The notes: generated from the letters alone by a model not told the origin. Positions 49,390-59,423 are shown, counted from the first letter of the stretch. The stretch is 64,000 nucleotides of DNA from JAFAFN01 sp963707555 (GCA_963707555.1 CAVPQM010000025.1:62001-126000), one strand, 5' to 3'. Numbers and translations are program-made.

Positions 49390-50934
49390 ATGATCAGTGT
49401 GTCGATCGTTGTGTCACGCATGGAATCGGGTCGCGTCGCTACGTTGGGCCGCCCCCGACCACGAGGAGCGCCCGTGGAGTCCAGCCCCGGCACCGGGCGA
49501 CCGACGTGGTCCCGAGCAGCGATCCGTTGGCTCTGGTCGCTCGCGGTCGTCGGACTCGGGCTGCGCCTCGGGTGGCTGCTGATCGCCCAGCCCGCTGCGG
49601 TGTCCGACGCCCTCGGCTACAAGTCGCTCGCGCACCGCTGGGTCACCGACGGGCTCTACGAACGCTTCGGTGAACCGACGGCGTGGCGCACCCCCGGCTA
49701 CATCGTCGTGCTCGCAGCGGGGATCGTCGTCTCCGACTCCGACCTGTGGCTCGGGTTCCTCAACGTGCTCGCTGCCAGCACCGTCGTCCCGCTGCTGGCC
49801 GTGTTGACCCGTCGCCTCGGACTGTCCGAGCGCACGGCGCTGATCGCCGCCGGGTTGGCGGCGGTCATGCCCCCGATGGTGCTCTGGGCCCCCGTGCTCG
49901 GCCCGGAGAACGTGCAGACGCCCTTGCTGCTCGGCGGTCTGATCCTGGCGACCAGGGCGGCTCGCTCGCGCAGCGCCGCGCTGTGGTGCGGGGTCGTGTT
50001 CGGCGCCGCTCTGCTCGTGCGGCCCGAGTCCGCGGTCTACCTGCCGGTCGTGGCCGTCGCGATGTGGGCCGGTGACCCGTCCATGCCGCGACGCAGGGTC
50101 GTCGGTCGAACCGTGCTCGCGGGGTCGGTCGCCCTTGCGCTGTGCGTGCCCTGGGTCGTGCGGAACCACATGGAGGTGGGGCCGGTCGGCACGTCGTCGG
50201 TGGGCGGGGTCAACTTCTACCTGGCGCACCGCGACGACGGCTACGGCTTCGAGCACTACGAGACGACCGCGCTCGCCGGGCTCGACGAGGTCGAGATGAG
50301 CCGACGGGGCTACGAGCTGGGCATGCAGTCGTTGAAGGAGGACCCCGGTCGACTCCTCGGCGACATCTCCGAAGGCACTCGGGAGCTCTACGGGCCGCCC
50401 CGCTACGCGCCGTACTTCTCGTCCCGCGGCTTCGCCGAGCGCGGCCCGTACCCACTGGTGGTGGGCACCGGCACGATCACCGCGGTGCGGTCCTACAACC
50501 TGATCGGCTGGTACTCGATCGCGGCGCTCGCCGTCGTCGGCTGGGCGGTGCTCGCGGTCCGTCGACATCGCGCCGCTGCGGTCCTCACGGCCATGGTGGC
50601 GGCGAACTGGCTGTGCTTCACCGTGGTGTTCTGGGCGTTGGCGCGCTACCGCTTCCCGATCGAGCCGATGCTGTGCCTGAGCGCCGCCGTCGCGCTGAGC
50701 GCCGCGACGGTGCCGCGTGGCGCTGCCCCTGTCACAGGGGCTCCCGCGGGCGCTGTCACAGGGGCTCCCACGGGCGCTGTCACAGGGGCTCCCACGGGCG
50801 CTGTGGCCACGGGTGCTTCGGGTAGCGCCCCCGCATCTCCGCCCGCACGTCCGCGTAGCTCCCTCGCCAGAACCCCGGCAGGTCCGCCGTCCGCTGCAGG
50901 GGGCGGCCCGCCGGGGACAGCAGCTCCACGCTGA
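49390..50934 (+). CDS. GT-C (family 39-like) membrane glycosyltransferase with repetitive tail
   Basis: Polytopic membrane protein, 514 residues, resembling ArnT/PMT-type glycosyltransferases that use lipid-linked sugars. After a polar N-terminus, helix 1 (WLWSLAVVGLGLRLGWLLIA) leads to the loop AVSDALGYKSLAHRWVTDG, with the D-x-x-x-Y acidic region common to this fold. TPGYIVVLAAG follows, then eight to ten more helices and YRFPIEPMLCLSAAVAL at the end of the fold. The final 85 residues are Ala/Pro/Gly-rich, with GAPTGAVT units from a 24-bp tandem repeat. They run 155 bp into the convergent hrpB gene on the other strand. The start is uncertain (ATG 49390 or ATG 49420). Confidence 0.82.
   Translation: MISVSIVVSRMESGRVATLGRPRPRGAPVESSPGTGRPTWSRAAIRWLWSLAVVGLGLRLGWLLIAQPAAVSDALGYKSLAHRWVTDGLYERFGEPTAWRTPGYIVVLAAGIVVSDSDLWLGFLNVLAASTVVPLLAVLTRRLGLSERTALIAAGLAAVMPPMVLWAPVLGPENVQTPLLLGGLILATRAARSRSAALWCGVVFGAALLVRPESAVYLPVVAVAMWAGDPSMPRRRVVGRTVLAGSVALALCVPWVVRNHMEVGPVGTSSVGGVNFYLAHRDDGYGFEHYETTALAGLDEVEMSRRGYELGMQSLKEDPGRLLGDISEGTRELYGPPRYAPYFSSRGFAERGPYPLVVGTGTITAVRSYNLIGWYSIAALAVVGWAVLAVRRHRAAAVLTAMVAANWLCFTVVFWALARYRFPIEPMLCLSAAVALSAATVPRGAAPVTGAPAGAVTGAPTGAVTGAPTGAVATGASGSAPASPPARPRSSLARTPAGPPSAAGGGPPGTAAPR
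50731..50802. repeat. 24-bp tandem repeat x3 shared by two convergent genes
   Basis: GTCACAGGGGCTCCCACGGGCGCT-type units start at 50731, 50755 and 50779 (first unit one mismatch). On the plus strand each encodes VTGAPxGA in the glycosyltransferase tail. On the minus strand each contains a TGA; the one at 50780-50782 is the hrpB stop. Copy number therefore changes one protein but not the other. Confidence 0.9.
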
Positions 50935-53408
50935 CCGGGACCCCGGCGACACGTGGGTGCACGTCGGTGCCCAACAGGTCGCGCAGCCGGATCGACGCAG
51001 TGACCGACGCAGGGTCCCCGCCGAGCGTGCCGTACCCGAGTGCGGCGTTGCGGCCACCGGCCAGGCGCCAGTGCGTGGGGGCGAGCTCGTCGAGGCGTCG
51101 CTGCTGGTCCCAGGACAGCTGCGCGACGAGCGCCTTGGTCACCTCGACGCGAGTCAGATCCGCGCGTCGTCGGGCTCGACCCAGGAACGGCCCGAGCCAC
51201 TCCTCGGTCGTCGTCGCCAGCGCCTCGTCGGTCCAGTCCGGCCAGTCGTCGCCGAGCACCGAGTGCAGGAACACGACCCGCGCCCGCAGCGGCGCCGAGG
51301 CCGCCCAGCGAGGCAGCAGCGTCAGGTCCTCGGCGACGGCACGCCGCACCGCCGCGGTGACGAGCTCGGGCGACGGGTCACGCAGGGGTGTCGACTCCAA
51401 CGTGATCGCCCCGAGCGACCGGCGACGTTCCGCGATCAGGTCGCCGGTCGTCGGGTCCCACTCGACGCGCTCGTCGGTCGTGATCCGACCGGCGAGGGCG
51501 TCGAGCACCGTCGCGCCCTCGATCGCCGCACCCAGGTACAGGCGGCCGGAGCGTCCGGCGCCGCCGCCGTCGAGATCGGCGGCGACGATCCAGTCAGCCG
51601 AGGCCAGGTGGTGGGCGTCGCGACCTCCCGGCACGGCGACCTCGCCACCCGAGCGGAGATGGAACACCGCGACCTCGCGGCCCCGGTCGTCGTGGCGCAC
51701 CGTGGTCTGCCCGCGGGTCGTGCGGCGCCGCGCGACCCGATCGGGGAAGCCGGCGAGCAGCAGCCGGCCGACCTGTGCGTCGAGCTTCGTCGGATCTCCG
51801 GAGGCCGCAGCCGCGTGGCCCGAGGCGGCTGCGCCGTCGCTCGACAGCGTCCGCCGCCACTGCCGCACCGAATGACGGGTGTCGCCGCTCGCGTCGCCGT
51901 GACGCAGCGACCGGATCCGCTCGGCGACGTCGACCTCGCCGGACCGTGACGTCTCGAGCACGGCGAGCAGCTCCGCTGCCAGCTCGACGTTCCCCCTGTC
52001 GGTGTCTCCGCTGTCGGCGTTCCCGTTCCCGTTGTCGGCGAGCGCGATCGCCGCGAGCCTGGGGTGGAAGCCGATGCGGGCCATCGCCCGACCCGTCGCG
52101 GTCAGGCTGCCCTGGTCGACGGCGCCGAGCAGCTCGAGCAGCGCCTCGGCGCGAGCGACCGCCGCAGCGGGCGGCTGGTCGAGCCAGACCATCTCGCCCG
52201 GATCCGCGACACCCCAGTCACGGAGCTGCAGTACGAGTGGCGCCAGGTCACCGTCGACGATCTCGGGGGTGTCGCTCGCGGGACGGTGACGATCATCGGA
52301 CTCCGCCCACAACCGGTAGGCGACACCCGGACCGAGGCGACCCGCACGGCCGCGCCGCTGGTCCGCCGCCGCTCGGCTCGCGGCGACCGTGGTCATCGCC
52401 GGGAGCCCCGTGTGCGGGTCGTCACGCACCGTGCGGCGACGCCCCGCGTCGATCACCACCCGCACCCCGGGCACCGTGATCGACGTCTCGGCCAGGCTCG
52501 TCGACAACACGACCCGGCGACGCCTCGGCTCGCCGCTCGATGTCTCGCTGTGCGATGTCTCGCTGCGCGGCGCGGGTCGCACGACACGTTCCTGCTCGGC
52601 GGGGGAGAGCGAGCCGTGCAGCTCCAGCACCTCGACCGTGTCGGACACACCCGCGCGCTCCAGGCGCCGGACCGTGCGATGGATCTCCGGTCGGCCGGGC
52701 AGGAAGACCAGCAGGTCGCCCCGATCCGCCCCCAGCGCCTCGATCACGACCGACGCGACCCGGTCCTCGATGGGGTCGTGGGCGGAGCCCGGCCGGTACC
52801 GGGTCTCGACGGGGTGGATGGGGACCGAGGCCTCGATCACCGGGGCGGTGCCACTGCTGTCCGTGGACAGCAACGCTGCGACGGGCTCCGGGTCGATGGT
52901 CGCCGACATGACGACGAGCCGCAGGTCGGGGCGCAACGAGGCCCGGACGTCGACGAGCAGCGCGAGCGCCAGGTCGACGTCGAGGGACCGTTCGTGGAAC
53001 TCGTCGAGCAGCACCGCGGCGACGCCCTCGAGCGACGGGTCGGCCTGGAGGCGACGCAGGAACAGCCCCTCGGTCACGACCTCGACGCGGGTGTCGGGCC
53101 CGCTGCGGCGTTCGCCGCGCACCGAGTAGCCGAACGTCGCGCCGACCTGCTCGCCGGCGACCTCGGCCATCCGGGAGGCGGCGGTCCGTGCCGCGAGGCG
53201 GCGCGGTTCGAGCACCACGATCCGCCCGTCGCCCACCCACGGTTCGTCGAGCAGGGCGGGAGGCACCGCCGTCGTCTTGCCCGTGCCCGGCGGCGCGACG
53301 AGCACGGCCGCGCCGTGGTCCGCGAGCGCTGACGCGGAGGTCGTCGAGCACCGCGAGGACGGGCAGCGCTGGCGCTGGACGGGGAGTGCTCGCGCCGGCA
53401 TCGACCAT
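50780..53408 (-). CDS. hrpB: ATP-dependent helicase HrpB, one frameshift
   Basis: DExH-box RNA helicase-like protein, about 875 residues. Walker A VAPPGTGKTTAVPPALL, motif Ia VLEPRRLAARTAA, DEFH box VLLDEFHERSLDVD, motif III VMSATIDPEPVA, motif V STSLAETSITVPGV and motif VI DQRRGRAGRLGPG. The HrpB C-terminal domain ends with the signature LLSPAGRPLQRTADLPGFW followed by YADVRAEMRGRYPKHPWP, diagnostic of the family. ATG at 53408 gives MVDAGASTPRPAPALPVLAV; a frameshift near 53335 separates these residues from the ATPase core. Its 3' end overlaps the glycosyltransferase gene. The role of HrpB in bacteria is poorly defined. Confidence 0.92.
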
Positions 53409-53468
53409 CGATCGAGTCTAGGGATCACCGATCTGGACCTCGGCAGCGCACGACCTACGGTGGAACCC

Positions 53469-53927
53469 ATGACCCTCCGCCAGCACCGTTCGTCGCTCCT
53501 CGGTCGTTCCGCCGCGGTGGCCGCAGCCGTCGTGGCGGCCGTGGTGCTGGTCGGGTGCGGCGACGACACGACCGCCGAGGTCCCGACCGCGGTCGCGGGT
53601 GAGGTGACGTCGATCGACGCGGAGCAGGCAGCGGCGCTGATCGACGCCGACAGCGACGTGCTGGTCCTCGACGTGCGCACGGTCGACGAGTACCGCACCG
53701 GGCACATGGTCGGCGCGCAGAACATCGACGCCGGCGACCAGGGCCTGTGGGAGCGGCGGACGTCGGCCTTGGACCGTGACCAACCCACGGTCGTGTACTG
53801 CCAGAGCGGGCGTCGCAGCGCCGAGGCCGCGCAGCGCCTGGTCGACGCAGGGTTCACCCAGGTCTACGACCTGGGCGGCATTCAGGACTGGTTCGACGGC
53901 GGCGAGCTGCCCGTCGACGAGACCTGA
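53469..53927 (+). CDS. Rhodanese-domain lipoprotein
   Basis: 152 residues. Signal peptide with lipobox VLVGC (Cys30) anchors it outside the membrane. The rhodanese domain follows: VLVLDVRTVDEYRTGHMVGAQNID, catalytic Cys loop VVYCQSGRRSAEAAQ, and YDLGGIQDWFDGG. Extracytoplasmic rhodaneses handle persulfide sulfur. The CcdA/ResA genes 4 kb downstream also act on thiols at this face, but the link is only contextual. Converges with a membrane protein gene, overlapping by about 45 bp. Confidence 0.9.
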   Translation: MTLRQHRSSLLGRSAAVAAAVVAAVVLVGCGDDTTAEVPTAVAGEVTSIDAEQAAALIDADSDVLVLDVRTVDEYRTGHMVGAQNIDAGDQGLWERRTSALDRDQPTVVYCQSGRRSAEAAQRLVDAGFTQVYDLGGIQDWFDGGELPVDET

Positions 53928-54945
53928 GCCGGACCTCCGACGGGCCCGCCGTCGGGCCAGGGTCGCAGCAGGACCGCGATCGCCGTGCCGACCGCGGCGC
54001 CGAGCACGGCGCCGGTGAGCCCTCGGTCGAGCCAGTCGGGCACCTGGCTGGGGACCGTCGCCATCCAGAACGTGCCGATCCGTTGCACGACCCATCCCAG
54101 CAGGGCCGCGACCGTGGCCAGGGGAAGGGCGAGCTGGACCAGCGTGTGGCCGGCGCCTCTCGCCGCCCACCACGACGCACCGACGCACACCACCGCGACC
54201 AGCGTCAGCGCCAACGGGACGACGCTCGCACCCGCGCCGGGCGGATTGACGGCGTACGCAGCGACCGCCACCACGACGGCGGCCGCTGACGCGCCGGTCA
54301 GCACCAACAGCCGCCCCGGGGCCCGGCGCCCTGCTGCGACGGCGCCGATCGCTGCGAGCACCGCCACGACGGCGGCCCACGGGAACACCGAACCCTGCAG
54401 CAGCAGCCGGCCCGAGACGTCGACCTCGGTGCCGTCGACGACGATCGGCAGCTCCCACTCCTGCACCACGCCGTCGGTGCCGACGGTCGGGTCCTCGTCG
54501 AGCATCCAGTGGATCCGGTGGTCGTGCCACGCGACGACGCCCTCGTCGCCGATCTGCTCCCACTCCGGGGCCGCGCCGGACGCGACGCCCTGGGGGAAGC
54601 GCCCGTCGGACCCGTTGCGGGTCGCGTTCAGGTACACCGACGGCGATCGTCGTTCTGCCAGACGCTGCCGTCGGCGTCGATGCGCAGGTAGGGCTCGTCG
54701 TCGTAGCCGGCGATCGTCACCTCGGTGCCGTCGTCGGCGGCGACCTGCAGGAAGGCGTCCCCGCCGACGATCGACACCTCGACCTCGTCGAGGTCGGGCT
54801 CGACGTCGTCGATCACCGACTCGAACCTCGTCGGTCCGGTGCCGTCCGCGGCAGCGGGCGACGCGTCGAAGGCGCCGAGGCCGGTCAGCACGACACCCAG
54901 CGCGAGCATCGCGACCGCCTTGGTCCACCACCGTGTCGAGTCCAT
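53882..54945 (-). CDS. Membrane protein with N-terminal extracytoplasmic domain, unknown, one frameshift
   Basis: About 353 residues. Signal-like start MDSTRWWTKAVAMLALGVV, then an Asp/Glu-rich beta domain of about 160 residues (EPDLDEVEVSIVGGDAFLQV, YLNATRNGSDG, VAWHDHRIHWMLDEDP). Five hydrophobic helices follow (FPWAAVVAVLAAIGAVAAG to TGAVLGAAVGTAIAVLL) and a polar tail. A frameshift near 54645 divides the extracytoplasmic domain (after GSVWQND). I do not recognise the family. It is divergent from the UbiB-type gene and convergent with the rhodanese lipoprotein. Confidence 0.7.
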
Positions 54946-55021
54946 CCCCCAGCCAGTCGTCGCGACGACCCCGGGATGGTTCCCACTTGCCACGCGAAGA
55001 GGTGGTCGCGAGCATGTCGGC

Positions 55022-56503
55022 GTGACGATCGACCGCGACCTCGACGCGTTGGCCGAGACATTCGACACGGTGCCCCGTGTCTTCCCACGCGAACTGCCCG
55101 GACGTCCAGGCTCGATGTCGCACGACGGGCACGCCAGATCTCGCTGGTGACGGCGAAGCACTTCGCCCCGCTCGCGCTGCGCACCGCACTCACCCGACAC
55201 CTCGTCCCCGACGCCTACGCCAAGCCGCTGCGCAAGACCTTCGAGGAGCTCGGCGCGACGTTCATGAAGTTCGGTCAGCTGATCGGCTCCTCGCCGGGCA
55301 TGTTCGGCGACGCGGTCGCGCAGGAGTTCCGCTCGTGCCTCGACACCGGCGCACCGGTGCCCTTCGACGAGGTGCGCCGTGCCGTCGAGGCCGACCTGGG
55401 CATGCCGCTCGACGAGGCGTTCTGGAGCTTCTCCGAGACGCCGATCGGCCGGGCGTCGATCTCGGTCGTGCACAAGGCGACCACCCGCGACGGACGTCGG
55501 GTGGCGGTCAAGGTGCTGCGGCCCGGCATCGAGCACCAGGTCGCCCGGGACCTCGACCTGTTCCAGCCGCTGCTCGACGTCGTCGCGAAGCAGACCGGCG
55601 AGTACGCGGCGGGGCAGCTGCTGTCGATGTTCCAGGGCTTCCGGGTGCAGATCGGCGAGGAGCTCGACCTTCGCAACGAGGCGCGTGCCATGGCGCACTA
55701 CCGCCGGCTGCTCGCACAGGTCGGACTCGACCGGGTGACGGTGCCCGAGGTGTTCCCGGAGCTGTCGGGTCCCCGGGTGCTGACCATGGAGTTCTTCGAG
55801 GGCGTGCCCGTCGACGACCTGACCACGGTCGCGGGGTACGGCTACGACCCCGCCCCGATCGTGCACGAGGTGATCAAGGGCTTCCTGCTGACCGCGATCC
55901 GCTGGGGCACCTTCCACGGCGACGTGCACGCCGGCAACCTGCTGCTCCTGCCCGACGGCCGCGTCGGGGTCATCGACTGGGGCATCGTCGGCCGCCTCGA
56001 CCCGCAGACGCATCAGTTCTTCCGGTCGTTGATCCAGGCGGCGCTCGGCGAGGAAGGCGCCTGGAGCGACATCGCACGGCACGCGCTGCGCATGTACGGC
56101 CCGGTCCTCGAGGAGAACCTGGGCATGGACGAGGCAGCAGACCGAGGTGTTCATGCGCATGGCGCTCGAACCGCTGCTCACCCGCCCGTTCGGCGAGGTC
56201 TCGCTCGCCGACCTGCTGACCGCGCCGCAACGCCAGGTCGCCGAGGTGAAGGGGATCGAGACCGGCGAGATGACCCTGCGCACCATCTACCTGCGCTTCA
56301 AGGAGCAGCGGCGGGTCAGGGCCGCCGCCGAGGCGCACGGTGTGTACGACTCGGACTTCGACCGCGGCATCTTCATGCTGTCCAAGCAGCTCATGTACTT
56401 CGAGCGCTACGGGAAGATCTTCCTCTCCGACGTCGGACTGTTCGAGGACGAGCAGTTCTTCCGGGCGGCGTTGGACGCGCCGACGACGTCGAGCAGGACC
56501 TGA
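55022..56503 (+). CDS. ABC1/UbiB-family atypical kinase, two frameshifts
   Basis: UbiB/COQ8-like protein kinase-like fold, about 494 residues. GTG at 55022 gives VTIDRDLDALAETFDTVPR. A frameshift near 55130 leads to VARRARQISLVTAKHFAPL. Hallmarks: the inhibitory KxGQ motif FMKFGQLIGSSPGMF, Ala-rich loop IGRASISVVHKA, VAVKVLRPGI, catalytic FHGDVHAGNLLLLPDGR and metal-binding VIDWGIVGRL. A second shift near 56145 precedes the C-terminal helices. The family supports isoprenoid-quinone or lipid metabolism. The stop overlaps the pdxH start (TGATG). Confidence 0.88.
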
Positions 56504-57138
56504 TGGGTCTGGATCGTCGATCCGACTACGACTGGCGCGCGCTGGTCGAGTCCGAGGTGGCCGAGCACCCGTCGAGCAGCTGCGGCGCTGGTTGGACGAC
56601 GCCGAGCAGGCCGACGAACCCGAACCGAACGCGATGGTGGTCGCCACCGTCGACGCGACCGGCCGGCCGTCGGTGCGCAACGTGCTGCTGCGCGGGACTG
56701 AGCGACGACGCGGTCCTCGACTTCTACACGAACCGACGCAGCCACAAGGCCCACGACATCGCCGGCAACCCGAACGTGTGCCTGTCGTTCTCGTGGCTCG
56801 GGCTGCATCGCCAGGTCCGGGTCAACGGCGTGGCGACCCCGCTCGACGACGAACGCAACGACGCCTACTTCGCGACTCGTCCCCGCGACAGCCAGATCGG
56901 CGCGTGGGCGAGCCGGCAGAGCAGCGTGATCCCCGACCGGGCGGCGCTCGAGCAGGCCGTCGCCGAGATCGAGGCCCGCTTCGAGGGCATCGAGGTCACC
57001 CGACCGCCGTTCTGGGGTGGGTACGCCGTGCGCTGCACCGAGTTCGAGTTCTGGCAGGGGCGACCGAGCCGGCTGCACGACCGGCTGCACTACTGGCGTC
57101 ACGGCGACCAGTGGCGACTGGAGCGGCTCGCTCCCTAG
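56503..57138 (+). CDS. pdxH: Pyridoxamine 5'-phosphate oxidase, two frameshifts
   Basis: FMN-dependent oxidase producing pyridoxal phosphate, about 211 residues. Reading through shifts near 56575 and 56698 the protein is continuous: QLRRWLDDAEQADEPEPNAM, VVATVDATGRPSVRNVLLRG, then LDFYTNRRSHKAHDIAGNPN, FSWLGLHRQVRVNG, SQIGAWASRQSSVI, and the C-terminal EFWQGRPSRLHDRLHYWR, the family's PNPOx dimerization signature. PLP supports BioA and BioF encoded elsewhere in the window. The TAG stop is part of a CTAG that also ends the convergent ccdA reading. Confidence 0.9.
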   Translation: MGLDRRSDYDWRALVESEVAEHPSSSCGAGWTTPSRPTNPNRTRWWSPPSTRPAGRRCATCCCAGLSDDAVLDFYTNRRSHKAHDIAGNPNVCLSFSWLGLHRQVRVNGVATPLDDERNDAYFATRPRDSQIGAWASRQSSVIPDRAALEQAVAEIEARFEGIEVTRPPFWGGYAVRCTEFEFWQGRPSRLHDRLHYWRHGDQWRLERLAP

Positions 57139-58129
57139 GCGCTGGTGCTGTCCTGCGCGCTGGTGCTGTCCTGCACGCTGGTGCTGTCGTGCGCGCTGGT
57201 GCTGTCGTGCACGCTGGTGCTGTCGTGGTGGACCGGTGCCGCGCGCGAGGGTCGGCGGGGACGGTCGCACCAGCTCCGTCGTCGCCACCTCGCCGCAGCA
57301 CGACGGTGATCGCGACGGCAGCGGCGATGATCACCGTCGCACCGAGCGCCAGTCGGGTCCCGCCGACCTGCTCGACCCAGTTCTGCAGGTCGCTCTGGAA
57401 CCCGCGGGACGCCGTGACGACCCGACTGGAGCTGCCGGCGTTCAGCTCCTGGATCTCGACCCAGCCGTAGTAGCCGACGAACAGTCCGGCGACGATGAGC
57501 AGCACCGCCGAGATCGTGTTGACGTGCGGAAGGACCCGACGGAACGACGTGACGACACCCTGCTTGGCGAGCGCGACCGCGATGGTGAGGATCGCGAGGG
57601 TCATGCCCATGCCGAGCCCGTACGCGAGGAACGTCGCGACGCCCGAGGCGAAGCTGGTCCGTTCGAGCGTGGTGGCGACGATGCCGATGTAGATCGGGAT
57701 CGTGCAGCTGAGCGAGGCGACGGCGTACGAGATGCCGTAGAGGAACATCGAGGTGAGCGCCCGGCCATCGGAGCCCATCTCGAGCTTCGGGAGTCGGACG
57801 GTCGGCTCGAAGCCTCGGAGCATCGCGATGCCGAGCACCACGAGCAGTACGCCGACCACGATCGTGAAGTACGGGAGTCGGGACGCGACGATGCCCGAGA
57901 TCGACGACCAGGCGAAGCCCATGATCGCGAACACCACCAGGAACCCCGCGGTGACGGCGCCGCTGACCGCCAGGGCGCGCATGACCGGTGCGCGGGCCGG
58001 GCCGTCGGAGGGCGCGGCGTCCTCGAGACCGAGGAAGTAGGCCAGGTAGGCCGGCAGCAGCGCGAACCCGCACGGGTTGATCGTCGCGATCATCCCGGCC
58101 GAGAAGGCGTACGCCAGCTCGGGGCCCAT
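57135..58129 (-). CDS. ccdA: CcdA-type cytochrome c biogenesis/thiol electron transporter
   Basis: Membrane protein carrying reducing equivalents across the membrane to extracytoplasmic thioredoxins. Conserved cysteines lie in TINPCGFALLPAYLAYF (helix 1) and AVASLSCTIPIYIG (helix 4), with six further helices. About 310 residues to GTRLALGATVIIAAAVAI, then a low-complexity tail. The uninterrupted frame runs on into pdxH (to 56996). With one indel near 57240 the tail becomes HDSTSx repeats ending at a TAG (57135-57137). I give the latter; the tail frame is uncertain. ATG at 58129 overlaps the resA stop (ATGA), so the two are co-translated. Confidence 0.87.
57139..57228. repeat. 18-bp tandem repeat x5 at the 3' end of ccdA
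   Basis: GCGCTGGTGCTGTCCTGC-type units start at 57139, 57157, 57175, 57193 and 57211. On the minus strand the unit is open in all frames and encodes six-residue steps such as HDSTSA or TTAPAC. It abuts the pdxH stop. Confidence 0.9.
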
Positions 58130-58809
58130 CAGGCGGCGGTGATGCCGTGTTCGTTCAACATCGCGGTCACCTCGGCGGCGTCCATCTCTCCGTTGTGGGC
58201 GGCCAGGACGACGCCGTCGCCGCCGATGAGCACGGTGCGCGGCAGGCTGAGCGCGCCGTACACCGCGGCGATGTCGGACCGGGGGTCGCGGGCGTTGCGG
58301 TAGGTCACGCCGGTGCGCTCGACCATCTCCTTGCCGTTCTCGACGGTGTCGTTCACGTCGATGCCGACGAACGTGACGGCGTCGCCGAAGGTGTTGCTGA
58401 CCTCTTCCATGGCGGGCATCTCCTTGATGCACGGCGCACACGTCGAGGCCCAGAAGTTGAGGACGACCGGTGTGCCCACTCCGGCGACCTCGGCCAGGTC
58501 CTGGACGCCGCCGTCGAGGTACTCGAGGCGCACGTTCGGCGCCGGTCCGTCGATCGTCGCCCGTGCCTCGGTGTCGGTCACGAGCGGCGCCTTGGCCTGG
58601 TCGTCGAGCATGTCCTGGATGTCGATCGCGTCGGAGCCGTTCGAGGTGTCGATCACCAGGCGTGCCGCCAGGAAGGCGGCGCCGAGCGCGATCGCGGTGA
58701 TGACCAGCAGCCCGACCGGACCGACGGGGAGTCGCTTCGGACCCTGCGGGGCGGGGTCGGGTGCTGAGGCAGGCGGGACAGGATCCACTTCGGTGGGGGA
58801 GTCGGTCAT
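58129..58809 (-). CDS. ResA/TlpA-like membrane-anchored thioredoxin
   Basis: Extracytoplasmic thiol-disulfide reductase, 226 residues: a proline-rich cytoplasmic start, one anchor helix (LPVGPVGLLVITAIALGAAFLAA) and a thioredoxin domain with WASTCAPCIKEMP (CxxC = CAPC), the expected VGIDVNDTVENGKEMV insertion and the cis-Pro in GALSLPRTVLIG. Coupled to ccdA, which would reduce it; together they keep apocytochrome c or other exported cysteines reduced. Confidence 0.92.
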   Translation of the reverse strand: MTDSPTEVDPVPPASAPDPAPQGPKRLPVGPVGLLVITAIALGAAFLAARLVIDTSNGSDAIDIQDMLDDQAKAPLVTDTEARATIDGPAPNVRLEYLDGGVQDLAEVAGVGTPVVLNFWASTCAPCIKEMPAMEEVSNTFGDAVTFVGIDVNDTVENGKEMVERTGVTYRNARDPRSDIAAVYGALSLPRTVLIGGDGVVLAAHNGEMDAAEVTAMLNEHGITAA

Positions 58810-58829
58810 CTCATCTCGGATCGGGACGC

Positions 58830-58863
58830 GGTGGAGGGGCCGGTCGGAACCGGCCCCTCCACC
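58830..58863. terminator. Perfect 15-bp hairpin between whiB and resA
   Basis: GGTGGAGGGGCCGGT (58830-58844) and ACCGGCCCCTCCACC (58849-58863) with loop CGGA. It lies 21 bp upstream of resA on the minus strand. It could end whiB read-through or lie in the resA leader. The gap 58864-58940 shows no gene. Confidence 0.6.
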
Positions 58864-58940
58864 GTACTGATCAGGGTTCGCAGTGGTCAGGTCGGCAGGC
58901 GTTGCTGACCACCGTCACACCTGTTCGTGCTCGTCGCCGG

Positions 58941-58980
58941 CCCGGGTCCGCAGCCCCGGGGGGAGGGCCGCGGACCCGGG
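58941..58980 (-). terminator. Hairpin directly after whiB
   Basis: CCCGGGTCCGC (58941-58951) pairs with GCGGACCCGGG (58970-58980), an 11-bp stem 7 bp past the whiB stop. No T-run. Confidence 0.65.
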
Positions 58981-58987
58981 TGACCGG

Positions 58988-59362
58988 TCAGGCGTGGACG
59001 AGGCGCCGGTACTCGATCGGCACCTCGACCTCGGGCATGACGTCGCCAGGACGAGGGTTCTTGGGCGGTCGACCCCTGCGCCGCTTGCTCAGCACGATCC
59101 GGCCGGCCACGAAGAGGTGGCCACCCCAGACGCCGTACTGCTCGCCGCGGTCGACCGCGGCGTCCAGACATCGGGTCCTGACGGGACAGGCGAGACAGGT
59201 CCTCTTGGCGTCGCCGATGTCGTCGAGGTCGTCCGAGAAGAACATCGCGGTGTCGAGGTCTCGACAACTGGCGTCGAGGGTCCACAGATCGGCGGTGGCG
59301 AGTCCGAAGGCTGCCTCGTCGAGTGCGGTGCTGGTCGGTCGGTCGATGTCGATGGTGGTCAT
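58988..59362 (-). CDS. whiB: WhiB7-like [4Fe-4S] transcription factor with AT-hook
   Basis: WhiB-family regulator, 124 residues. Four cluster cysteines at 33, 56, 59 and 65 (ASCRDL; RTCLACPVRTRC), turn motif YGVWGGH, and a C-terminal AT-hook SKRRRGRPPKNPRPG. An RGRP-type AT-hook after the GVWGG turn is the feature that sets WhiB7 apart from other WhiB proteins; WhiB7 activates intrinsic antibiotic resistance genes together with the main sigma factor. The upstream region supports this: a 58-codon leader gene, an intrinsic terminator 64-100 nt before the ATG, and a matching antiterminator arm. Lengthy C-terminus compared with mycobacterial WhiB7. The targets are not identifiable here. Confidence 0.88.
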   Translation of the reverse strand: MTTIDIDRPTSTALDEAAFGLATADLWTLDASCRDLDTAMFFSDDLDDIGDAKRTCLACPVRTRCLDAAVDRGEQYGVWGGHLFVAGRIVLSKRRRGRPPKNPRPGDVMPEVEVPIEYRRLVHA

Positions 59363-59423
59363 GTGTCGCTCTCTCTCGAGGGTCGGGTGTGGCGGGTGGG
59401 TGGGTGGGCGGTCCGGTCCAGGG

